A stretch of DNA of 64,000 bases from Paractinoplanes ovalisporus (GTDB lineage: Bacteria > Actinomycetota > Actinomycetes > Mycobacteriales > Micromonosporaceae), in assembly GCF_016834655.1 (NCBI RefSeq), contig NZ_JAENHP010000009.1, forward strand, positions 1-64,000. Reading direction: 5' to 3'. The notes below the pieces were generated by a model, which was given only the letters and a program-made list of their open reading frames with translations, was not told the origin of the DNA and did no database searches. The position numbers and the translations under genes are program-made. Shown here in pieces: positions 1 to 7,143 of the stretch; positions within the stretch are counted from its first letter, which is position 1; every line of letters begins with the position of its first letter.

Positions 1-288
1 GCCAGCCCCGGCACCGACCGCACCGCCGACACCCACGACCGGGTCCGCCACGACAAAATCAGCAAAGCCGGCACCGTCACCCTGCGCGTCCACGGCCAGC
101 TACGCCACATCGGCATCGGCAAAACCTCCGCCGGAACCTACGTCCTGCTACTCGTCCAAGACCTGCACGTCCGCGTCATCCACGCCAGCACCGGCGAACT
201 CCTGCGCGAGCTCACCATCGACCCCCGACGCGACTACCAGCCCACCGGACGCCCACCCGGACCCACACCCACCAAACAAAAAGCCTGA
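1..288 (+). CDS. IS481-family transposase, C-terminal fragment
   Basis: Frame 1 is open from the first base to a TGA at 286-288 and encodes 95 residues. The part containing TVTLRVHGQLRHIGIG, then YVLLLVQDLHVRVI and GELLRELTIDP, matches the C-terminal tail I know from actinobacterial IS481 transposases (DDE integrase fold). The catalytic DDE residues lie upstream, outside the window, so activity cannot be judged. The gene is partial only because the window starts inside it. The family call rests on remembered tail motifs. Confidence 0.75.
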   Translation, partial: ASPGTDRTADTHDRVRHDKISKAGTVTLRVHGQLRHIGIGKTSAGTYVLLLVQDLHVRVIHASTGELLRELTIDPRRDYQPTGRPPGPTPTKQKA

Positions 289-312
289 ACCTGCGAAACG
301 CAGGTTCAGGCT
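282..312 (+). terminator. Hairpin at the end of the transposase gene
   Basis: A perfect 14-bp inverted repeat, AGCCTGAACCTGCG / CGCAGGTTCAGGCT, is separated by AAA. It overlaps the transposase stop codon. No strong T-tract follows. It probably terminates transposase transcription or protects the element from read-through. Confidence 0.6.
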
Positions 313-339
313 ATTCCGATGTCCTGAGACATCACAGGG

Positions 340-412
340 TGCCCCCGGTAGGAATCGAACCTACGACACACGGTTTAGGAAACCGATGCTCTATCCCCTG
401 AGCTACGAGGGC
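340..412 (-). tRNA. tRNA-Arg, anticodon CCT
   Basis: The minus strand folds as a 73-nt tRNA. The acceptor stem is GCCCTCG with CGGGGGC and discriminator A. The T-arm contains GGTTCGAATCC. The anticodon loop reads TTCCTAA, giving anticodon CCT, which reads AGG. The top pair of the anticodon stem is a T-T mismatch. CCA is not encoded; the next bases are CCC. The IS481 end lies 3 bp downstream of its 3' end. Confidence 0.93.
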
Positions 413-1061
413 CTACGGCCCATATCGTACCTAGCTGGGGATACTCATGAGTGCGCGGGCGTCCCATCGAGTGCCGAACGGGCCCGTCCGGTGCACCGGC
501 GGCGGTTCCGTCGCTGGTCGGAGCACGCGCCGAGCAAATTCCGCGCACACGCGACTCGGTGTGTCTGGCGGTGACCGCGGGTGCCCCACGATGACGGGTG
601 CTATTCACTCGCCGAGCACGTACGGAGCACTCGGGGCAGCCTCTGAGCTGGAAAAACGTCTTTGGCGGACGACTTGATGTTCGTGCGGGGTCAGGCGATG
701 GTTCGTGTCACCGGTACCGCGTGGTGCGCCTCCTGCGGCAGCGTCGCCGGGCACCTCGCGCACGAGGTGCCCGGCGCGTGGCTTCCTGGCAGTAGGGCGT
801 GCCAACCACGGCGAAGACTGGAGCGCTCGTCGCACTACCGGCAGCCCAGCTTTGCATCGCACAGGACGCGTGCGGTCAAGCCTCGCAACCCTTAGATAGA
901 TAACTTGTCATCCGAAGGTGACATGCCCAGGATTTTATCCGTGCGAGAGCTGACAGAACTCCCGCCGACCTTCGTTCTTGCGGCCGGAATGACCGTCCCG
1001 CGGGACGGAGGCTGCTTGGTGTCGAGCCGCGCCGGAGCCGGCCGGTATGCACCCCCGTGGT
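413..1061. other. 650-bp gap with no convincing gene
   Basis: All open frames here are short and lack family resemblance or a start signal. The only clear structure is the hairpin at 745-776. The long frame that runs in from 905 into the primase-helicase has no start signal here and is antisense to the small gene at 1062-1372. The gap may hold decayed sequence or a non-coding RNA, but nothing in it proves either. Confidence 0.5.
745..776. repeat. Perfect 14-bp hairpin in a gene-free gap
   Basis: CGCCGGGCACCTCG and CGAGGTGCCCGGCG are exact reverse complements separated by CGCA. The stem is very GC-rich and has no T-tract on either side. It could be a factor-independent terminator or an RNA structural element. 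No adjacent gene clearly needs it. Confidence 0.55.
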
Positions 1062-1372
1062 CTACCGTCCTGCCCAGTACCGGTAGGCATCGATCCATGC
1101 TGAACCGCCCGGTGGTGGGGTGGGTAGTTGCAGCTCGAGCAGGTCGATCCGCTGCCGGTCGCGGCCTCGGCGCAGATGGCGACGATGCTGTCGCCGATCA
1201 AGTCGACCTTCTTCACAGTGACCTCGACACCGAGGGCCATGGTGGCAAACGGTACGACCAGGTGTTCTTCGAGCATGGTGAACAGACCGGTGAGCTGTTC
1301 GTCGTCGTTGTACGCGTCGACCGTGGCTTCTACGATCATCGCTTCGAGCGCCGCGTTCCGCTTCGGTGCCAT
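1062..1372 (-). pseudogene. Small conserved actinobacterial protein, frameshifted
   Basis: Reading from ATG at 1372 gives MAPKRNAALEAMIVEATVDA and continues to IVAICAE. The frame then leaves the family pattern near 1165. Shifting the frame restores RDRQRIDLLELQLPTPPPGG and a TAG at 1062-1064. One missing G would rebuild a protein of 103 residues, the usual size of small actinobacterial proteins that I recall being annotated as calcium-binding. No calcium motif is visible. The gene faces the primase-helicase and has its own -10 box 6 nt before ATG. It is either a recent pseudogene or a one-base sequence error. Confidence 0.6.
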
Positions 1373-1378
1373 CGGCGG

Positions 1379-1384
1379 AGGATA
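1379..1384 (-). promoter_or_regulatory. -10 box of the small gene (leaderless)
   Basis: TATCCT on the minus strand ends 6 nt before the ATG at 1372. That spacing would put transcription start at the start codon. Confidence 0.4.
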
Positions 1385-1420
1385 GCGAGCTGGTCGTCAG
1401 AGGCTCGAGGCCCGATACGT

Positions 1421-1426
1421 CAGAAT
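1421..1426 (+). promoter_or_regulatory. Possible -10 box of the primase-helicase gene
   Basis: CAGAAT lies 6 nt before GTG 1433. The fit to TANNNT is imperfect, but the spacing matches the leaderless genes elsewhere in the window, and there is no Shine-Dalgarno sequence. Confidence 0.3.
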
Positions 1427-1432
1427 GATCCG

Positions 1433-3781
1433 GTGGATGTGACGGCTGAGCACGCCGACCTGCGCCGGGAGGTGCAGCGCTTACAGGCCGAGAACGCCAG
1501 GCTGTCGCGGCTGTTGGAATTGCGTGGTCAGGACACGGCTCCGTCTCCGGAGCAGCTGTGCGCTCCGGTTGCCGTGCCGGGCATGGTCACCATGGCTTCG
1601 CCGGTGGCGGACAAGCTGGCTTTGTTCGCCGACCGGTTCCGGGCCCGTACCGATGTGTACGCCGTCCGCTGGGAAAACACTCGCACGGGTGCATCTGGGT
1701 GGTCGCCGGCCGTCGCCGGCGGCTGGCGCAAGGGCATGGACCGACGCACTGCCGCTCATCTTCGCTGTACGCCGCAAGTTGTGGCGGCTCATCTCGTCGG
1801 TGACGTGTTCATGGGCCTCTACCCGCTGTTACCCAGAAACCTGTGTCAGTTCGTCGTCGCCGACTTCGACGGTGCGACGGCGATGCTCGACGCGCTCGCC
1901 TACGTCAAGGCGGCGAGGGCCAGTGTTGTGCCGGCCGCGCTGGAGATCTCCCAGTCGGGCCGGGGTGCCCATGTGTGGATTTTCTTCACGGAGGCCCTCC
2001 CGGCTGCGACGGCGCGAGCTGTCGGTACCGCGCTGTTGCACGAGGCGATGGTGCTGCGCGGATCCATGGACCTGCGGTCGTATGACCGGCTCTTTCCCAA
2101 CCAAGACGTCCTGCCCGACGGCGGGTTCGGCAACCTCATCGCCGCGCCGCTGTACGGCCGCCGTCGTAAGGAGGGCCTTACCACCTTCCTTGATCTCGGC
2201 ACGCTCGAACCGTACGAGGACCAGTGGGTGTTCCTCTCGACGCTGGACCGGCTCAGCCCCGGCGACGCGGAACGGCTTGTCCGTAATGCGAGCCGCTCCG
2301 CCACCGGAACCGACGTCGCCACGATCAGCAGGTCCGCCGCAACGCGGGTCCATCCGGCATTGCCTGCGGTGGTCCACGCGGAACTCAGCGCCGGGTTGAA
2401 CATTGACATCGGTCAACTCACTCCGGCCGCGCTCGCGACGTTCAAACACGCGGCTGCCATGGCCAACCCGAAGTTCTACGAACTGCAACGCCTGCGGAAA
2501 TCGACCTGGGACACTCCGCGATTTATCCGCGGCTACGACCTCACCCTCGACGACCGCCTGGTCCTGCCCCGCGGGCTACGACACACCATCAACTCCATCG
2601 TCGAACACGCGGGTTCGCGGCTCTCCGTCACCGACGCGCGAAACCCCGGCCAGGAGATCGACGTCGCGTTCACCGGTGAACTCACTGCCAAGCAGGGGAC
2701 CGCAGTCGGCGCTGTCCTCGCTCACGACGACGGGCTGCTCGTCGCCCCGCCCGGATCCGGCAAGACCGTCATGGGCTGCGCCGTGATCGCCGAGCGTGGC
2801 ACTTCCACCCTGATCCTCGTCGACCGCAAAGCTCTTGCCGACCAGTGGCGCATGCGCGTCGAGCAGTTCCTGGGCATCAAACCCGGGCAACTCGGCGGCG
2901 GGCGGCGCAAGCTCACCGGTACCGTGGACATCGCGCTGCTGCCGTCGCTGGCCAGACGCGATGACATAGCCACCCTCACTGACGCGTACGGGCATGTGAT
3001 CGTCGACGAGTGCCATCATCTCGGCGCAGCCGCGTACGAGCACTCGGTCAAAGCGATCGCCGCCCAGTTCTGGCTCGGCCTCACCGCCACGCCCACCCGG
3101 CGAGACGGCCTCGGTCAACTCGTCACCTGGCAACTCGGCCCCGTGCGGCACACCCTGACCGACGAGGAACAGGGCACTCTCGCCGCTGCCATGAACGCCG
3201 GCACCGGACCGAGGCGCGTGCTGTTCCAGCACGACACGGAGTTCAGGGCCGGCGACGTCGACCTAGACGTGCCGGGCGGGCTGGCCGAGGTGCACCGGAG
3301 ATTGGCCCTCGACGAGCCACGCAACACGCTGATCGCCGATGACGTTGTCGCGGCCTTGACGCGTGGCCGCAACTGTCTGGTCCTCACCCGACGGGTCGCC
3401 CACGTCGAGGCTCTGGCCACAATGCTCGCCGCACGGGGACATCAGCCACTCGTGCTCCAAGGAGCAATGAGCACCACCGACCGCCGGGCGGTTGTCGAAC
3501 GCCTGGACACCGCCAAAGCCGGTGAGGGCCTGCTGGTCATCGGCACCACGCCGTTCATCGGCGAAGGCTTCGACGCCCCGGCCCTCGATGCGCTCTTCCT
3601 CGCCGGACCGATTTCCTACGACGGCCTGCTTGTCCAATGCGCCGGCCGCGTCATCCGAGCCTCACCAGGCAAGGACATCGCCGAGGTCCACGACTACCAC
3701 GACGTTGCCACTCCCGTCCTTGCCGCCTCACTGCAACGCCGCATGCCCGGATACCGGACACTCGGATTCACGGCGGCATAG
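1433..3781 (+). CDS. TOTE-type archaeo-eukaryotic primase fused to an SF2 helicase
   Basis: Protein of 782 aa from GTG 1433 (GTG 1439 is equally possible). Residues about 3-30 form a short leucine-rich coiled coil. Next comes an archaeo-eukaryotic primase domain with the metal-binding pair D144-F-D146 and an S175-G-R-G-A-H180 motif. The C-terminal half is a superfamily 2 helicase: Walker A lysine K444, a DECH box beginning at D525, and motif VI QCAGRVIR from Q735. This order matches the primase-helicase of TOTE conflict systems, which are thought to act against invading DNA. No restriction nuclease or transcription-factor partner is adjacent. An in-frame extension back to 905 was rejected because it lacks a start signal and overlaps the antisense small gene. 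Confidence 0.85.
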   Translation: MDVTAEHADLRREVQRLQAENARLSRLLELRGQDTAPSPEQLCAPVAVPGMVTMASPVADKLALFADRFRARTDVYAVRWENTRTGASGWSPAVAGGWRKGMDRRTAAHLRCTPQVVAAHLVGDVFMGLYPLLPRNLCQFVVADFDGATAMLDALAYVKAARASVVPAALEISQSGRGAHVWIFFTEALPAATARAVGTALLHEAMVLRGSMDLRSYDRLFPNQDVLPDGGFGNLIAAPLYGRRRKEGLTTFLDLGTLEPYEDQWVFLSTLDRLSPGDAERLVRNASRSATGTDVATISRSAATRVHPALPAVVHAELSAGLNIDIGQLTPAALATFKHAAAMANPKFYELQRLRKSTWDTPRFIRGYDLTLDDRLVLPRGLRHTINSIVEHAGSRLSVTDARNPGQEIDVAFTGELTAKQGTAVGAVLAHDDGLLVAPPGSGKTVMGCAVIAERGTSTLILVDRKALADQWRMRVEQFLGIKPGQLGGGRRKLTGTVDIALLPSLARRDDIATLTDAYGHVIVDECHHLGAAAYEHSVKAIAAQFWLGLTATPTRRDGLGQLVTWQLGPVRHTLTDEEQGTLAAAMNAGTGPRRVLFQHDTEFRAGDVDLDVPGGLAEVHRRLALDEPRNTLIADDVVAALTRGRNCLVLTRRVAHVEALATMLAARGHQPLVLQGAMSTTDRRAVVERLDTAKAGEGLLVIGTTPFIGEGFDAPALDALFLAGPISYDGLLVQCAGRVIRASPGKDIAEVHDYHDVATPVLAASLQRRMPGYRTLGFTAA

Positions 3782-3812
3782 AACCTCCACGACCCCGCCC
3801 AGCCGAACAGCG

Positions 3813-4351
3813 TCATCGGTTCTGTTTTTCTCTGAACTGGGCCCAAATGCTGGTCCGAGCGGCCAGCTCATGCATCCACGACGGCGAGCCTGTCTGAGCC
3901 TTGGCGGCATTGCTGGTCGCGAATTGATTCAAGACGTCGGTGCCGGCCGAGGACCAGTCGGGGAACTGGGCCAGCCAGTTTTCGGCCTGTTCTGGTGTGT
4001 GGCCGCTTCTGATGAGCCACGGAACGAGCATGGCTAGTTCCAGCCAGGGTGCTGCCTTGGTCGCGTACGCCCAGTGCCTGCCACCAGCCAGCCGCCGGAC
4101 TCGAACTGCCACTGGACCGCGGGTGAGCGAGGTGGCCGGACAGTCTCGCCCACCCGCAGTTCGTAGCGCAGTGACCGGACGCCCAGGTCGCTCCGGGCCG
4201 CTTTGACGAATACCGACCCGTTGGGCCCGGTGACCGTTGCGGCGAATTCCGCGTGGTCGCCGCCGGCGGCTGGGACTACAGCGGATCCGCCGATACGGTC
4301 GGCGATCGGTCTTGTGACGGCTTCGGGCAAGGCGGCCCAGTCACTGCGCAT
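3813..4351 (-). pseudogene. Aminoglycoside-phosphotransferase-like gene with internal deletion
   Basis: The N-terminal part (ATG at 4351; MRSDWAALPEAVTRPIADRI, then GSVFVKAARSD) resembles small APH/choline-kinase-fold proteins common in actinomycetes, including the nucleotide-binding lysine. After about 85 residues the frame runs out near 4050-4100. A second frame then carries the family's C-terminal part (WAYATKAAPWLELAMLVPWL, GHTPEQAENW). The middle third, which should hold the catalytic HxD loop, is missing. An internal deletion plus frame change is the simplest reading, so the product should be inactive. Confidence 0.6.
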
Positions 4352-4365
4352 CGGTGCCTTTCGAA

Positions 4366-4419
4366 AGCGCCGGGTCCAAAGGCCCAGCCTCCGGGAGCGG
4401 AGACCGGGCCTTTGGCGCT
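4366..4419 (-). terminator. Hairpin terminator downstream of the DUF397 gene
   Basis: CCAAAGGCCC (4376-4385) pairs with GGGCCTTTGG (4406-4415), and AGCG/CGCT extends the base across a bulge. It sits directly after the DUF397 stop and before the phosphotransferase remnant, so it probably ends the XRE-DUF397 transcript. Confidence 0.55.
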
Positions 4420-4421
4420 CG

Positions 4422-4622
4422 TCAGAGGTCGAACTCGCCGTCCTTGACGCTGCCGATGAACGCCTGCCATTCCGCGTCGGTGAAGATCAGCGTGGCGCCG
4501 TTGCGGTTCTTTGTGTCTCGGACCGCGACGATGTCGGGCAGGTTTTCGGCTACCTCGACGCAGTTGCCGTCCGAGCCACTGCGCGTTGCCTTGTGCCAGC
4601 GGGCACCGGTCAGATCAGTCAT
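4422..4622 (-). CDS. DUF397 domain protein
   Basis: Protein of 66 aa that fits the DUF397 family: RWHKATRSGSDGNCVEVAEN near the N-terminus, IVAVRDTKN in the middle, and F-x-D-x-E-W-x-A-F near the end. These small cytoplasmic proteins usually pair with XRE regulators of the DUF5753 type. Several such pairs are linked to development or behave like toxin-antitoxin modules. Its ATG overlaps the stop of the upstream XRE gene (ATGA), so the two are translationally coupled. Which partner restrains the other cannot be told from sequence. Confidence 0.88.
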   Translation of the reverse strand: MTDLTGARWHKATRSGSDGNCVEVAENLPDIVAVRDTKNRNGATLIFTDAEWQAFIGSVKDGEFDL

Positions 4623-5476
4623 TCTTGTGCTCCTTTCCGTGCGGCGGATGCCGCGTCCTGGATCAACCTGATGGTGTCGGCCGGGCTCGATGCTTGAGCC
4701 GCGAGCCGTTGGAAGTTGTCGCGATATCGCGCTATCGCGGCATCGTGTTCGAGGAACAGACCACCGCCGGTGTGTTCGGTGTAGACGATCGCGGGGTCGG
4801 GTTCGGCGAACTCCAGAATGAGGAAACTGCCGGGCATGCCGAGGTGCGCCCCTGATGCGTACGGCATGATCTGGAGGGTGACCGACGGGTGGCCGGCCGC
4901 GGTCAGAAGATGCTCCAGCTGGCCCTGCATGACTTTGCAGCCTCCGACGTTGCGCCGGATCACGCCCTCGTCGAGGATCGCCCAGACCGCGGACTTCGAC
5001 TCCTGGCGCCTCATGCGGACCTCGACGCGCCGGTCGATCGCCTCCTGGTCGGCGTCGGGCATGAGCGTGGTGATGATCGTCCGTGCGTACTCCGGGGTCT
5101 GGAGCAGGCCGGGGATGAAGGTCAGCTCGAAGACCGACTGGCGCTCGGCCTCGGACTCGAAGCTGATCAGCGTCGCGTAGCTGTCGACCAGGTTGCCCTC
5201 GAAGGGCTGGATCCAGCCGACCTCATCGGACCGGCGGAGGATGGCCTCCATCTCGTCGCGGCGAGCCTGGTCGATGATGCCGTAGAGATCGAGCAGAGCG
5301 CGGAGCGTACGAGGCTGCGGGCGGGTCTTGCCCCTCTCCATCTTGAAGAGGGCACCCTCGGATATGCCGGTACGTTCGTTCACCTGTTCCCGGGTGAGGC
5401 CGGCATCGATCCGGAGCGCGAACAGGTCCGCGGCCAAGCGGCGTCGTCTTACCGTCGGTGTCTTACGCGTTCGCAT
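4619..5476 (-). CDS. XRE-family regulator with DUF5753 domain
   Basis: Protein of 285 aa. Residues about 15-70 form an XRE helix-turn-helix (LRIDAGLTREQVNERTGISE, LFKMERGKTRP). The rest is the DUF5753 sensor-like domain, recognisable by FIPGLLQTPEYAR, LDEGVIRR and LQIMPYASGAHLGMPGSF. This is the family of actinobacterial regulators that pair with DUF397 proteins, as here with the gene at 4422-4622. GGAG lies about 10 nt upstream of the ATG. The ligand and targets are unknown. Confidence 0.9.
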   Translation of the reverse strand: MRTRKTPTVRRRRLAADLFALRIDAGLTREQVNERTGISEGALFKMERGKTRPQPRTLRALLDLYGIIDQARRDEMEAILRRSDEVGWIQPFEGNLVDSYATLISFESEAERQSVFELTFIPGLLQTPEYARTIITTLMPDADQEAIDRRVEVRMRRQESKSAVWAILDEGVIRRNVGGCKVMQGQLEHLLTAAGHPSVTLQIMPYASGAHLGMPGSFLILEFAEPDPAIVYTEHTGGGLFLEHDAAIARYRDNFQRLAAQASSPADTIRLIQDAASAARKGAQE

Positions 5477-5941
5477 CGGCTTCGCTCCATCCCTAGTCCC
5501 GACATAGTCTCGCGCCTACTAGTCGCTCGTCTACGTCGGGGCCAAGTTTGTGCAGTCTGCTCAAATACGAGTCGCACTCCGGGTCCGTCGCGCCGATGAT
5601 GCGCAGCGCGGCCGGCGCGGGTTTAACGGCAGGTCACAGCCGGGGGCCGCTGTTGCAGGCCCGCCGCGGGCCGCCCCGGAGCGTGCCGGTGGGGGGTCGT
5701 GACGACCACGGCGATCGTTGCAGCCGCCCGACACCGCGCGCTTGTCGTCCCAGGGCGACATCACGGCGCTGTTGACGTACCAGCGGATTGATGTCGCGGT
5801 GACGCCGGAGGTGATGGAGCAGACGAACCGGCTCTGGCCGGACCCGCACTCGAGGGTGGGAGTTGCCGCGGATGCGCTGGTGACAGTGCCGACCCGATGA
5901 CTGCATCCGGGCACACACGGACCACCACGTACGTACGGGGG
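5477..5941. other. 465-bp region without an intact gene
   Basis: Apart from a short fragment resembling a secreted protein on the minus strand (5714-5860), no frame has both a credible start and family resemblance. The right end contains the alternating motif acgtacgtacgg near 5930. The region upstream of 5476 should hold the XRE promoter. Confidence 0.4.
5714..5860 (-). pseudogene. Possible remnant of a secreted hypothetical protein
   Basis: The minus strand reads LECGSGQSRFVCSITSGVTA, then SIRWYVNSA and GGCN. The paired cysteines and the RW-V-N segment look like beta-sandwich modules in small secreted actinomycete proteins. Upstream there is no signal peptide, and downstream the frame becomes low-complexity. 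I treat it as a fragment; the resemblance is weak. Confidence 0.25.
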
Positions 5942-6403
5942 TCAGTAATCGTTCTTGATGACGAAGTATGAGCCGCGGATGGTGCCCGCCAGCTTCGACT
6001 TCTGGCGTGCGAACTTGAACGCGCCGAGCTCGTCGGGGATTTCCATGCCGTCGGACAGTTTGAAGCCGACCGCGCGCTTTCCGCCGTCGTCGAGCGCGTA
6101 CATCACGTTGATGGACAGGCCGCTTTCGTAGAACACGTACGCCATCTTGATGTTCTCGACCTGGAACTCGGTGGCCTCCAGAACCGGCGACGCGATGACG
6201 AGGCCGCGTTCCTCGGAAAGGATGCGGTTGATCCAGGCGATGGTCTTCTCGGCCTCGCTCGCCGGCACAACCGTGAACGTGTGGTCGTACTTGTTCTTGA
6301 AATAGCGGGCCTCGTTGGCCCGCAGACCGGCCAGCGCCTCCGCAACCGGTGACGACTCCAGGCCGACGGTGGAGACGGTGTTGAAGTCAACTGCGTAGGT
6401 CAT
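5942..6403 (-). CDS. Hypothetical protein, 153 aa
   Basis: I do not recognise this family. The protein is soluble, mixed alpha/beta and moderately charged, with no signal peptide or membrane segment. It starts MTYAVDFNTVSTVGLESSPV and ends with FARQKSKLAGTIRGSYFVIK. A GGGGGT stretch lies about 6 nt before the ATG. Codon use looks like a normal high-GC gene, and the frame is closed on both sides. It lies in the same strand and strip as another unrecognised gene that also begins MTY, which suggests small accessory or immunity-type proteins, but that is only context. Confidence 0.6.
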   Translation of the reverse strand: MTYAVDFNTVSTVGLESSPVAEALAGLRANEARYFKNKYDHTFTVVPASEAEKTIAWINRILSEERGLVIASPVLEATEFQVENIKMAYVFYESGLSINVMYALDDGGKRAVGFKLSDGMEIPDELGAFKFARQKSKLAGTIRGSYFVIKNDY

Positions 6404-6497
6404 AGCGGTACCCCCATCCGCCGAACGAGTTCACCAGCGCATTCTCCACCTTCCGGCAGCCCCCGTGTGTCCTCCCCGAAGAGTCATGCCGGCCGCT

Positions 6498-6953
6498 CTA
6501 CCAGGTTCGGGCCCAATCCGGCGGCGGCACGACCGGGAGATCCGGCTCGCCGGCGATCGGCTCCAGGGCGTACAGAATGGTGAGGTCTTCACTGTCGGGA
6601 TCGGTCTGCACGCGTCCGTAACTGCCGTCCGCGGCGACGAGGAACCAGTAGTCCGGGGCGGGACCACCGTCGTCCAGCAGTGCACGCGTTCGGGCGGTCC
6701 GGCAGATCGCCTGGGCGAGTTCGAGTTCGCTCGCCTCGGTCAATGTCCGGAGCTTGTCGCCGGCGCTGAGTTCGTGTCCGAATTCGCCGTCGACCGGCGT
6801 GATCAGTGCGATCGGATCCGGACCGGGGTGGTCGTTGAGTTCCTCATAGGGGCCGGCGTAGACCAGGTCGAGCGGCACGTTGTAGACGGTGTGCAGCGCT
6901 TGTCGCAGTGCTTCGGCGGACGTCCTGCTGTCGAAATAGATTCCGTAGGTCAT
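6498..6953 (-). CDS. Hypothetical protein, 151 aa
   Basis: I do not recognise this family. The start chosen is ATG 6953 (MTYGIYFDSRTSAEALRQAL); an upstream in-frame ATG at 6974 would add seven basic residues with no better signal. The protein is acidic and soluble, with no membrane segment. Its middle contains LSAGDKLRTLTEASELELAQ, and its C-terminus is proline-rich (VVPPPDW). It lies 94 bp upstream of the 153-aa gene on the same strand, so the two may be co-transcribed. Confidence 0.55.
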   Translation of the reverse strand: MTYGIYFDSRTSAEALRQALHTVYNVPLDLVYAGPYEELNDHPGPDPIALITPVDGEFGHELSAGDKLRTLTEASELELAQAICRTARTRALLDDGGPAPDYWFLVAADGSYGRVQTDPDSEDLTILYALEPIAGEPDLPVVPPPDWARTW

Positions 6954-7107
6954 GCGTCGCCTTGTAGCTCCCAATGCGGCAGGTCTTCAGCGGGTGGCGT
7001 TGAGTGGGGTCAGCCGCTGCCGCGTTGAGGGCTTTGATTCCGACAGCGAGCCAGTCGTTGTGCGGCGAGGAAGCGCCGATCGTATCGATGGGAGTCGAGT
7101 GGGCCGG

Positions 7108-7138
7108 GGAATGCGGGGAGCGTCGCTCCTCGCATTCC
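7108..7138 (-). terminator. Hairpin terminator of the GT2-EAL gene
   Basis: A 14-bp stem (7108-7121 with 7125-7138) with one G-T wobble and a 3-nt loop lies 5 bp beyond the stop codon of the minus-strand gene. Confidence 0.6.
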
Positions 7139-7143
7139 GGTGG

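Larger units (their letters stand above)
1..336 (+). mobile_element. 3' end of an IS481-type insertion sequence (partial)
   Basis: The left edge of the window cuts this element. It contains the last 95 codons of a transposase, then a 14-bp hairpin, then a terminal segment ending in ACA at 334-336. Just inside the end is a short inverted repeat, GATGTC-CTGA-GACATC (318-333). The element stops 3 bp before the 3' end of the tRNA-Arg gene. The exact boundary is inferred because the other end lies outside the window. Confidence 0.6.

Noticed and set aside
905-1432. N-terminal extension of the primase-helicase frame back to 905
   Set aside because: The extension has no start signal, shows no domain, and is antisense to the small family-like gene at 1062-1372. 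The protein begins naturally at the coiled coil after 1433.
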